Of a stretch of DNA of 64,000 bases, positions 1 to 7,344 are shown piece after piece (position 1 is the first letter of the stretch; the number at the start of each line of letters is the position of its first letter). Both the position numbers and the translations under genes were made by a program. The stretch lies in contig JAADGS010000031.1 of NCBI GenBank assembly GCA_013152275.1, positions 1 to 64,000 on the forward strand, given 5' to 3'. Under the pieces are notes generated by a model. The model saw only the letters and a list, made by a program, of their open reading frames with translations. It was not told where the DNA came from and did not search any database. Origin of the DNA: Actinomycetota bacterium (lineage in GTDB: Bacteria; Actinomycetota; Acidimicrobiia; Spongiisociales; UBA4744).

Positions 1-576
1 GGACCATGCCGCTCGGCGGAGTGTGTCTGTGCTGAGCTGTTCAGAAGCTCCTGTGACCAGTCGTGTGTTGCCGTATTGGTGCGTAGTAGCCAGCGAGGTT
101 GCTGATGAACGAGGGTCTTCGGCTCCAAGGGCGAAGTGCGCCTCCACCAACACAAACGTCTCCGTCAGTCCCTCGTAGTGGGCGTTCTGGTCGAGCAGGT
201 CCTGGATCTCGGCGAGGGTGTCACGCATCTCGACGCTGCCCGGTTCGATCACCGTCGCCAGAATGTCCTCGGTCACCTGGTCGGGGTGCTCCAACGCCCA
301 GTTGCGGACCGCGAAGTAGCCCTCGACGAGCGGAATGAAATCTTCGATCTCGTATCCGGCCGGGACCATGTCGACGCTCGGCGGCCCATCGACCGGCACG
401 GTGGTCGTCGTCGACGGGAGGGCCGTCGTGGTCGTCGTGGATGTGGTCGGCGGGGGAGCAGTGGTCGTGGACGAGAGACTCGTCGGTGTGAGCGTCGACG
501 ATGGTGGTGCAGTCTCGACGGTGCTCGAGCAGGCGACGAAGAACCCCAGCAACGCCGCAACGGCGAATCCCCGCAT
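1..576 (-). CDS. Putative exported lipoprotein, C-terminus outside window
   Basis: A minus-strand reading frame opens with ATG at 576, behind a GGAGG-like site, and stays open for 192 codons to the window edge. The first 16 residues are a hydrophobic signal ending FVAC, close to a lipobox, so Cys16 would be lipidated. A low-complexity Thr/Ser/Pro linker follows to about residue 64, then a soluble part without a family I recognise (segment EIEDFIPLVEGYF). Below about position 125 the codons lose the G/C third-base preference, so a frameshift or unreliable sequence near the contig end is possible. Function unknown; a cell-surface role is inferred from the signal and linker only. Confidence 0.6.
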   Translation of the reverse strand, partial: MRGFAVAALLGFFVACSSTVETAPPSSTLTPTSLSSTTTAPPPTTSTTTTTALPSTTTTVPVDGPPSVDMVPAGYEIEDFIPLVEGYFAVRNWALEHPDQVTEDILATVIEPGSVEMRDTLAEIQDLLDQNAHYEGLTETFVLVEAHFALGAEDPRSSATSLATTHQYGNTRLVTGASEQLSTDTLRRAAWS

Positions 577-1033
577 ACCCCTCCTCCCTGGACCCAAGAA
601 ACTAGCAAATGACCTGGCGGTTTTCCACTGCAGCGTAAACTATCACAACCAAAGGCCGACCACAATGGAGCATTCTGAGGACTGGATGGTCCGAAAGGGA
701 AGAGTGCAGGATCGCACCTTTGTCCGTGTCCTCCTGCAGGCGGAAACGGTGAGCGCTGTCTGCGGCTGCAACGCAGGCGTCGATCGTGGACAGTGACGCG
801 CGTGCAGTGACGACATGTGAACGCGCTTGCGAACCGCGACACACATCGATCGGATACCGTCGAGGTCCCCGTTCGAGAGCGCTGCGAGTCAGGAACTCCA
901 GATCCTGTGCCAGGCAGGTTCCGAGGGTTCTTCGATGCTCTTGCCGACGTCGGCCGGGTCAGGCCGAGCGCGGATCTACATCCGTGCTGGTCATTTCACG
1001 CCAGTTGAATCGGTTCCATCGACAACGGGCGAA
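577..1033. other. Intergenic stretch without recognisable gene
   Basis: This 457-nt gap separates the left-edge lipoprotein gene from the end of the cyclase-NTPase gene. Short open frames on both strands lack the third-position G/C bias of neighbouring genes and have no ribosome-binding sites. It must contain the promoter of the lipoprotein gene, but I see no convincing -35/-10 pair, repeat or terminator. Confidence 0.5.
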
Positions 1034-3886
1034 TCACGATGAAAACCGGCGGTTCTGGCAGCCGATCAGTCGTTCCACCACCTGGTCGAGGTCGAGATGG
1101 GCGGCGCGCTGCTCGGCCGCCACCTGTTGCGCCTCGGACAGTGACGAGAGCGCGTCGTCGAGCAGCCGTTGGCCGATGTCGCGGTAGATCACAGGTGTGG
1201 CAGGGTGGCCCAGCCCGAACGTCAGGAGTTCGGCTGCCTCGTCGATCGAGCCTTCCGCCGCGAGGACCCCACCGAGGCCGATCACGGCGAACAGCACCAG
1301 GTTGGTGTATCCGGCTTCCCTCGCCCGCTCCAGTCCGGCCGTGAACCGGGTGCGGGCGGTGGCCACGTCACCGAGACCGAGGGCGGCGTATCCGATGCGT
1401 CCGAGCGCAGCCGACAGACCCCAACGATGTCGGACCTGCTCGAAGCGGCCGAGGGATTCCCCTCCATATCGCATCGCGCCCTCATAGTCACCGAGCGCGT
1501 AGGAGCTCATGGACGCCCGGCTCAACGTATAACCCTGCCCTGCGACGTCACCGAGCCTGGAGAACGTGTCGAAGCACTCCAGATGGTGCTGCAACGCAGT
1601 CGAGTAGTCGTGGTTGGCGTCGGCAATGAGGCCCATCTTGCTGAGCGCGTACGCCGTGCCCCAGACGTCACCACAGTTTCTGAAGGTATCGAGACTCTCG
1701 GTGAACTGGGCTTCCGCAGCGGTCGGGTTGCCGTCCTCCAGATTGACCCAGCCGAGCCAGAGCAGTCCGGCTGCGACCATGATGTCGTCCTCGAGAACGC
1801 GTGCCAACGCAACGGCGCTCTCGAGAGTCGGTCGGGCCGACTTCCACTCCTCCCGGAAGACCTGGCTCACGCCGAGGCCGTAGATGCACAGGACCTCCTC
1901 CTCATGAAGATCGAGCCGCATGGTTGCGTCGCGGAGCTCCAACATTCGCTCCTCCGACATGGCGTACCGGTCGGTGAAACTACCGATGAAACTCATCTGC
2001 ACCGTGGCCGTGAGGTAGGCGGCGTCCCGTGCGAGCTCATCCTTGGTCTTGCCGGAAGCCAGCTTCTCGGAGATGCGAGCGAAGGTGTCTGCACCTTCGT
2101 GGGAGTTGTGCACCCTGAACAAGCGGGACAGGTTCCGGAGGAATGGAACGGTCTCCGTCTCGGGCAGGTTCGCCATTGCCCATTCGGTGGCGGCGCGGAT
2201 GTTGTCCATGTCGGCCATCACGACAGGAAGGGCATCGAAGACTTCGGGTCCGGCAAGTCGCTCTCGGTTCTCTTCGAGGAGTTTCGCGAAGTACTCGGCG
2301 TGGCGGGTCATCACTTCTTTCTCGGCCACCCCATCCGAGTGGAGCTGCATTGCTGCGAACTGCCGCAGCATCTGATGAAGGGAGAACCGGCCAGTGTCCT
2401 CGCGATGCACGAGCGAGCGGCCGGAGAGCTCGGCCAGATCCGAGATGGTGGCCCCGGCCACATCCGACGCGGCTCGTCGATCGAAGCCGCCCCTGAAGAC
2501 CGAGAGCTGCCGATACGTGTCCTTCAGGCGAGTCGGGAGCAGGTTCCACGACCAGTCGAAGACGGCCCTCGCGCTGCGGTGGCGGGCCGGGATGTCCTGC
2601 ATCGTCGTGGTGAGGAAGTCGAGGCTCGTCTCGATCTCGTCCGCGATCTCCTCGCAGGCCAGAACGGGTGTCCAGGCCGCCGCCAGCTCGATGGCCAGAG
2701 GTAGCCCTTGGACGAGATGGCAGATCCGTCGAACCTCGGCCCATTCGGAGGTCGGTTCGAAGGTCGGGTCGGCCTGCCGGGCTCTCTCCACGAACAGGCG
2801 AACCGCGGGGTAGGTGGACGCATCTTCTCCGTTCGTCGGGTAGGGGAGAGAGGGCACCTCGTAGATCCATTCGCCCTGAAGACCCAGTCTGCGGCGAGAC
2901 GTGACCAGGACCCGCAGTTTGGGAGCCTGGCCGAGTACCTCTGCGACCAGGCCGGCGCCCTCGACGACATGCTCGAAATTGTCCATCACCATCAACGCCG
3001 ACTGGTTGGTGAGAAAGTCGAGCAGTTGATCCTTGGGGGCGAGGTCGCTCGTGTGCGTGTCGATGGTCAGTCGCAACGCCTCTGCCACGGCGGGAACGAT
3101 GCGGTCCGGGTTGGTGATGGGTGCCAGAGGCACGAAGTGGGCGCCATTCGGGTAGGCCGATCCAAGACGTTTCGCAACCTCGATGGCCAGTCGCGTCTTG
3201 CCGATGCCACCAGGACCGAGCAGGGTGAGGAGGCGGCAGTCGGGATTCGTGAGGAGCCGATCGATCTCGGTGAGTTCCTCCGTGCGGCCGACGAAACTCG
3301 TTGGCGGGACAGGAAGATTCGTCTCGGACGTATCGAGCGTCCTGAGCGATGGAAACGCGGAGGGAAGGTCCGTCGCGGTGAGCTGATAGATTCGCTCGGG
3401 GCGCGACAGTCCCCGAAGACGATGTTCCCCCAGGTCGACCATGTCGGCATCATCGGGGAGTTGATCCTGCACGAGTTCCCTCGTCGAGGCGGAGATCACC
3501 ACCTGGCCTCCATGCGCAGCCCCTTCGATCCTCGCCACGCGGTTGACGGCAGCGCCGAGATAGTCGCCGTCGTGGAACTCGACGGTTCCGGTGTGGAGGG
3601 CCATCCGCACCCGCACGTTTCCAACCTCGGGGCTCCATGGTTCTGCCTGGATGCTGCGTTGTGCCTCCAGCACCGCCCGAACGGCATCCGGGGCCGAGGC
3701 GAAGGCGGCGAAGAACCCATCACCCTTGTTCTTGACGATGTGTCCTCCGTGTCCGACGATCGCGCCGGCGATGAGGGCATCGTGGCGAGCCAGGGCGCGC
3801 GCCATCGTTGACGGTGACCGATCCCACATCTCCGAGCTGCCCTCGATGTCGGTGAACAACAGCGTGATGGTTCCGCTCGGCAGCAT
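1034..3886 (-). CDS. Class III adenylate/guanylate cyclase-NB-ARC ATPase-TPR regulator
   Basis: The product (950 aa) starts with a class III nucleotide cyclase domain (about residues 1-170). The metal-binding Asp lies in LLFTDIEGS, a second Asp in NKGDGFFAAF, and the transition-state Asn/Arg pair in NRVARIE, so catalysis looks intact. An NB-ARC/STAND-type NTPase follows, with Walker A GPGGIGKT and a Walker B-like LMVMDNFEHV, and then a long alpha-helical TPR-like C-terminus. There is no LuxR helix-turn-helix. The ATG at 3886 was chosen because homologous cyclase sequence begins there and GAGAGGAAG precedes it; the frame stays open upstream but codes poorly. The family couples ligand or partner sensing to cyclic nucleotide output, but the signal here is unknown. 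It is divergent from imuA', about 170 nt away. Confidence 0.85.
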   Translation of the reverse strand: MLPSGTITLLFTDIEGSSEMWDRSPSTMARALARHDALIAGAIVGHGGHIVKNKGDGFFAAFASAPDAVRAVLEAQRSIQAEPWSPEVGNVRVRMALHTGTVEFHDGDYLGAAVNRVARIEGAAHGGQVVISASTRELVQDQLPDDADMVDLGEHRLRGLSRPERIYQLTATDLPSAFPSLRTLDTSETNLPVPPTSFVGRTEELTEIDRLLTNPDCRLLTLLGPGGIGKTRLAIEVAKRLGSAYPNGAHFVPLAPITNPDRIVPAVAEALRLTIDTHTSDLAPKDQLLDFLTNQSALMVMDNFEHVVEGAGLVAEVLGQAPKLRVLVTSRRRLGLQGEWIYEVPSLPYPTNGEDASTYPAVRLFVERARQADPTFEPTSEWAEVRRICHLVQGLPLAIELAAAWTPVLACEEIADEIETSLDFLTTTMQDIPARHRSARAVFDWSWNLLPTRLKDTYRQLSVFRGGFDRRAASDVAGATISDLAELSGRSLVHREDTGRFSLHQMLRQFAAMQLHSDGVAEKEVMTRHAEYFAKLLEENRERLAGPEVFDALPVVMADMDNIRAATEWAMANLPETETVPFLRNLSRLFRVHNSHEGADTFARISEKLASGKTKDELARDAAYLTATVQMSFIGSFTDRYAMSEERMLELRDATMRLDLHEEEVLCIYGLGVSQVFREEWKSARPTLESAVALARVLEDDIMVAAGLLWLGWVNLEDGNPTAAEAQFTESLDTFRNCGDVWGTAYALSKMGLIADANHDYSTALQHHLECFDTFSRLGDVAGQGYTLSRASMSSYALGDYEGAMRYGGESLGRFEQVRHRWGLSAALGRIGYAALGLGDVATARTRFTAGLERAREAGYTNLVLFAVIGLGGVLAAEGSIDEAAELLTFGLGHPATPVIYRDIGQRLLDDALSSLSEAQQVAAEQRAAHLDLDQVVERLIGCQNRRFSS

Positions 3887-4014
3887 CACCACTTCCTCTC
3901 TCGCGAAGTGTATGGCACGGAGGACGGACGTGCAGGTCGAGCCGGGTTTCGTCGCCTTGTCGGACCGGTCCGGTTTGGACACGCGGGCAGAGGGTCCCTT
4001 CGCCCATTGACGAA

Positions 4015-4036
4015 TCGAACAGACGTTCGATACAGT
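4015..4036 (+). promoter_or_regulatory. SOS box and adjoining -10 of imuA'
   Basis: TCGAACAGACGTTCGA (4015-4030) holds the actinobacterial LexA palindrome GAAC-N4-GTTC at 4017-4028. A TANNNT hexamer (TACAGT, 4031-4036) follows directly and could be the -10 element. The box lies 28 nt upstream of the imuA' start. LexA control is inferred from the motif. Confidence 0.85.
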
Positions 4037-4058
4037 GAGGCCCTTGGAGGACGCGAGA

Positions 4059-4646
4059 ATGACGGTGGCGCCACCGGTGGTGCTCTCCGTGCAGGCAGGG
4101 AGGGTCATCGGGTTGGTGGGCACGCCCGGGATGGGACTTACCCGGGTTGGGTTGTCGCTGCTCGCAGAACCATCCCGCATCGCCCCGGTGGCCTACGTGG
4201 ACGTGCGGGGTTGGTTCCATCCACCGGCCGCGTGGGAGGCCGGGATCGACCCGGAACGGCTGGTCGTCGTTCGTAACCGGGACCGGCTCCAGTGGTCGCG
4301 AGTGACGGCAGCACTGCTGGAAGGGATGGCAGCGGTCTATGCCGAAGTGCCGGACAGGGTGCCAGATCAGATCCTGCGCCGTCTCGCAGCGCTCACCAGA
4401 TCACGCCGGGCGGCACTGGTGCTGCGTCCGTTGTCGGGAGACCTGCCGTCGGGCGTCGCATACCTGCGGGTGCGGGGGAGGGATGTGGTGTGGGACGGGG
4501 CCGACGATGGGCATGGTCGGCTGCTGAGAAGGCGATTGATTCTCGAGGTATCCGGCAAGAACCTGCCCGAGCAGGTCATCGAAGTCGAGGACGACGGGAC
4601 GCTGCTCTCCGCACCGCGTTCGATGCCTGTGCCGTTCGTCGGATGA
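4059..4646 (+). CDS. imuA': ImuA'-like mutasome accessory protein
   Basis: This 195-aa protein has a RecA-like first third with a degenerate P-loop, GTPGMGLT at residues 21-28, in which the Walker A lysine is replaced by leucine. Recognition rests on that motif, the size, the SOS box just upstream and the presence of imuB and dnaE2 within 10 kb. In mycobacteria ImuA' works with ImuB and DnaE2 in damage-induced mutagenesis, and ATP binding is not expected. The ATG at 4059 has GGAGG eight bases upstream; an in-frame GTG at 4035 lies closer to the SOS box and is less likely. It converges on zwf with a 3-nt gap. Unlike the usual arrangement it is not cotranscribed with imuB. Confidence 0.7.
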   Translation: MTVAPPVVLSVQAGRVIGLVGTPGMGLTRVGLSLLAEPSRIAPVAYVDVRGWFHPPAAWEAGIDPERLVVVRNRDRLQWSRVTAALLEGMAAVYAEVPDRVPDQILRRLAALTRSRRAALVLRPLSGDLPSGVAYLRVRGRDVVWDGADDGHGRLLRRRLILEVSGKNLPEQVIEVEDDGTLLSAPRSMPVPFVG

Positions 4647-4649
4647 AGG

Positions 4650-6047
4650 TCAAGGGACGGGATCGTGCCATGGGCCATGCTCACCGATGAGGCGATCTGC
4701 CGCCTCCTTCGGTCCCCACGTTCCCGTTTTGTAGATCAGCGGCGCCGCATCCTGTCGGAGTACGGGGTCCACCACGCGCCATGCGTTTTCCACGGCCGGC
4801 GCGCTCGTGAACAGCAGCTTCTCACCCGCGAGTGCATCACCGATGAGTCGCTCATATGGTGTCATCTCGTTCGGGTTGTCGTCTCGGAGCAACAGCTCTC
4901 GCCTCTCTCCCGAGAACGCCGTGCCGGGTGCCTTGACGTTGATGTCCAGTCCGATCTGGCCCGATGGCGTGAACCGAAACCTGATCGCGTCGGCTTCCTT
5001 CCTGCGGGGTCCTTCCGGCAGCACCGAGGTTGGTGGTTTCTGCAGTTTGATGTACGCCTCGGTGACATGTACCGGCAGGTTCTTTCCCGTCCTCAGGAAG
5101 AAAGGCACGCCTGCCCACCGCCACGTATCGATGTTGATTCGCAGCGCGGCGTAGGTCTCGACCTTCGATTTGGGGGCGACACCTTGTTCTTTCCGGTAGG
5201 TGTCGAATTGGCCTCTGACGGCCGCCCGCGGCGGCACGGACTTCATCGCACGCAGAATCTTCTCCTTCTCCACCTGGATGGATGACCGATCCATGATGGG
5301 TGGCTCCATGGCGAGGAGTGCCACGAGCTGGAGCATGTGGTTCTGGACGACGTCTCGAATGGCGCCGACCCCGTCGTAGAACCGTCCGCGTCCTGCCACG
5401 CCGAAGTTCTCGGCCATGGTGATCTGGACACTGTCGATGGTGGCACGGTTCCAGAGGGGCTCGAACACGGCGTTCGCGAACCGTGCATACAGCACACCGA
5501 GCACCTCCTCCTTGCCGAGGTAGTGGTCGATGCGATAGACGGCGGATTCCGGGAAGACTTCGTTGATGGTCCTGGTCAGCTCGCGGGCGGACGCCAGATC
5601 CCTGCCGAACGGTTTCTCGACGATCACCCTCCCGTTCGTGGCGAGTCCGGCTTCGCCGAGGGAGCGGATCACGGGCGAGAACATCGATGGTGGAATGGCC
5701 AGGTAGTGGGCCGGTCTGGTGGCTCCCGCCGTGTCGAGCTTCTGGTGAAGAGCCCTGAATGTCGACATGTCCGTGTAATCGCCGTCGACGTAGTCGAGAT
5801 GTTGCATCAACCGATCGAACGCCTTGCCGTCCTCCGCCCCGTGGATGCCGCCGCCGTACGTATCGATGCTTTCCCGTGCACGCTCCTGGAGATCGTGCAG
5901 CGTCCATCCGGAGAGGGCGATGCCGACCACCGGGACCGCGAGCTTGTTCCGTCTGGCCATGTTGAACAGTGCCGGGAACGTCATCTTGAGGCCGAGATCG
6001 CCTGTGCAGCCGAACCAGCACAGGGCGTCGGCGTCCGCGCGTGTCAT
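4650..6047 (-). CDS. zwf: Glucose-6-phosphate 1-dehydrogenase
   Basis: The 465-aa product has the usual length and features of G6PD, which oxidises glucose-6-phosphate to 6-phosphogluconolactone with NAD(P)+ and feeds the oxidative pentose phosphate or Entner-Doudoroff pathway. The substrate motif RIDHYLGKEEV is present near residue 171. The N-terminal Rossmann motif reads FGCTGDLGLKMTFPALF, with Cys in place of the common Ala and without the usual Lys/Arg after the GDL segment, so cofactor preference may differ. It is the last gene of a minus-strand cluster and its ATG overlaps the stop of the DUF1003 gene (ATGA), implying translational coupling. It has no tal, gnd or opcA neighbour. Confidence 0.93.
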   Translation of the reverse strand: MTRADADALCWFGCTGDLGLKMTFPALFNMARRNKLAVPVVGIALSGWTLHDLQERARESIDTYGGGIHGAEDGKAFDRLMQHLDYVDGDYTDMSTFRALHQKLDTAGATRPAHYLAIPPSMFSPVIRSLGEAGLATNGRVIVEKPFGRDLASARELTRTINEVFPESAVYRIDHYLGKEEVLGVLYARFANAVFEPLWNRATIDSVQITMAENFGVAGRGRFYDGVGAIRDVVQNHMLQLVALLAMEPPIMDRSSIQVEKEKILRAMKSVPPRAAVRGQFDTYRKEQGVAPKSKVETYAALRINIDTWRWAGVPFFLRTGKNLPVHVTEAYIKLQKPPTSVLPEGPRRKEADAIRFRFTPSGQIGLDINVKAPGTAFSGERRELLLRDDNPNEMTPYERLIGDALAGEKLLFTSAPAVENAWRVVDPVLRQDAAPLIYKTGTWGPKEAADRLIGEHGPWHDPVP

Positions 6048-6526
6048 GGCGTCTCCGGTGCGGCCGAGAGTCGCTTCTGGATCTCTCTCAGCATCAGGGT
6101 GTGCGATTCGAGCAAGGTCAGTACCTCCTCGATCTCCACTTCCGCACGCTGGTTTACCTCGAAGTCGTTCCGCGCCTGGAGGCGGTCGAGCTCCGACGTA
6201 CGATTCTGGCTCATCATGATGATCGGTGCGGCGTAGGCGGCCTGAAACGACAACATGAGGTTGAGGAGTATGAATGGATATGGGTCCCAGTGTTTGAGCC
6301 AGCCCACCAGGTTGAGGATGAGCCAGGCTGCAAGCAGCGCGGATTGAATGATGATGAATCGCCAGGATCCGACCGTGACCGCAAAGGCATCCGCTATTCG
6401 TTCCCCGGGAGTGAGCTGTACGTCGAACTCTCCGACGACGTCTCTCGTCCTCGGCGTCGGAACGGATCGTCGCTTGAGGCGGAGGCGCTGGACACGTTGC
6501 AGTAGGTGTTCGGGGGTTGGTTCCAT
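6044..6526 (-). CDS. DUF1003 family membrane protein
   Basis: This 160-aa protein matches DUF1003 in layout: a cytoplasmic N-terminus, two hydrophobic helices (about residues 67-90 and 96-118, including NLMLSFQAAYAAPIIMMSQNR), then a charged helical tail that probably forms a coiled coil. The segment ending IMMSQNR is the most conserved part of the family. Function is unknown. The ATG at 6526 has AGGAG upstream (CAGGAGAATCCC). It lies 28 nt behind the mtfA-like gene and overlaps zwf by 4 bp, so it is probably cotranscribed with both. Confidence 0.85.
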   Translation of the reverse strand: MEPTPEHLLQRVQRLRLKRRSVPTPRTRDVVGEFDVQLTPGERIADAFAVTVGSWRFIIIQSALLAAWLILNLVGWLKHWDPYPFILLNLMLSFQAAYAAPIIMMSQNRTSELDRLQARNDFEVNQRAEVEIEEVLTLLESHTLMLREIQKRLSAAPETP

Positions 6527-6554
6527 GGGATTCTCCTGGGTATCTGAGCGCAGG

Positions 6555-7307
6555 CTACCGACCGGCTCGCCGTCTGGTCGCAGGGTCCTGACCGTAGAAG
6601 TTCGAAAGCATCGCGTACAAAGCCGGGATCGAGTGCAGGAGGGCGGCAGGAGCATCGAAGAAACCCTCGGTCGCCACAGCGAAGAGCTCGGCGGTGTTGG
6701 TTCCCGCGTAGGGGTCGAGCGAAGTTGCATGGGTGGACCGGACCAGATGGAGGGTCTTCTCCATCATGGCATGCCACTCGAGCTGCGCCGCCCGGTTCGG
6801 CAAGGGCGGCATGCCGTCGGCGGCACCGTCGGACATGTCGATCTTGTGGGCGAACTCGTGGAATACGACGTTGTGTCCTCGCTCCGGATGGCGTGCCTGG
6901 CGAAGTGCCGCATCCCACACGAGGACCACGGGTCCGTGCAGGCGTGCCTCTCCGGCCATGGGGAACGCGCCATCGTCGACGATCCCGTCGCTGATGCCCC
7001 GCGATCCTGCCTTGACCACGGCCGACGGATAGACGATGACGGCGGTTACGTCCCGATACCATTCGATTCCCAGGTTGAGGACCAGCAGGCACGCCTGGTA
7101 GGCGATGATCACCCGGATCTCGTCGTCGATCTCGAGCCCGCCCGCACCCTCGAAGCGCGTTTGCGAGAGGAACATGCGGGTCAGGTCCTCCATCTTCCCC
7201 TGTTCCGACGGGTCGAGGAGCGTGTACCAGGAGACTCGTCCGGCAAGGAGTTCGCGCCACGCCTCGGGAAACGGAGTGGCGAGCGCCTTGCGGAATCGCC
7301 GTTTCAT
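6555..7307 (-). CDS. mtfA: MtfA-type zinc metallopeptidase (peptidase M90)
   Basis: A 250-aa cytosolic protein with the M90 signature: zinc motif HEFAHKID and the hydrophobic segment VVLVWDAAL just before it, with the downstream TNTAELFAVATEGFF holding the conserved third-ligand Glu region. In Escherichia coli MtfA binds the glucose repressor Mlc and shows aminopeptidase activity; no Mlc is visible here, so that role cannot simply be transferred. Its position between a GH15 glucan hydrolase and zwf still suggests a link to sugar metabolism. The ATG at 7307 was chosen because homology starts there; weak ribosome-binding site. Confidence 0.85.
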   Translation of the reverse strand: MKRRFRKALATPFPEAWRELLAGRVSWYTLLDPSEQGKMEDLTRMFLSQTRFEGAGGLEIDDEIRVIIAYQACLLVLNLGIEWYRDVTAVIVYPSAVVKAGSRGISDGIVDDGAFPMAGEARLHGPVVLVWDAALRQARHPERGHNVVFHEFAHKIDMSDGAADGMPPLPNRAAQLEWHAMMEKTLHLVRSTHATSLDPYAGTNTAELFAVATEGFFDAPAALLHSIPALYAMLSNFYGQDPATRRRAGR

Positions 7308-7344
7308 GGGGTGAGGACGACCAGAGCGGTCGTATCGAAGACGT

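Noticed and set aside
1169-2704. Long + strand open frame of 511 codons opposite the cyclase-NTPase gene
   Set aside because: Antisense to a gene with clear cyclase and NB-ARC motifs; long shadows are expected in GC-rich DNA, and the translation shows no family.
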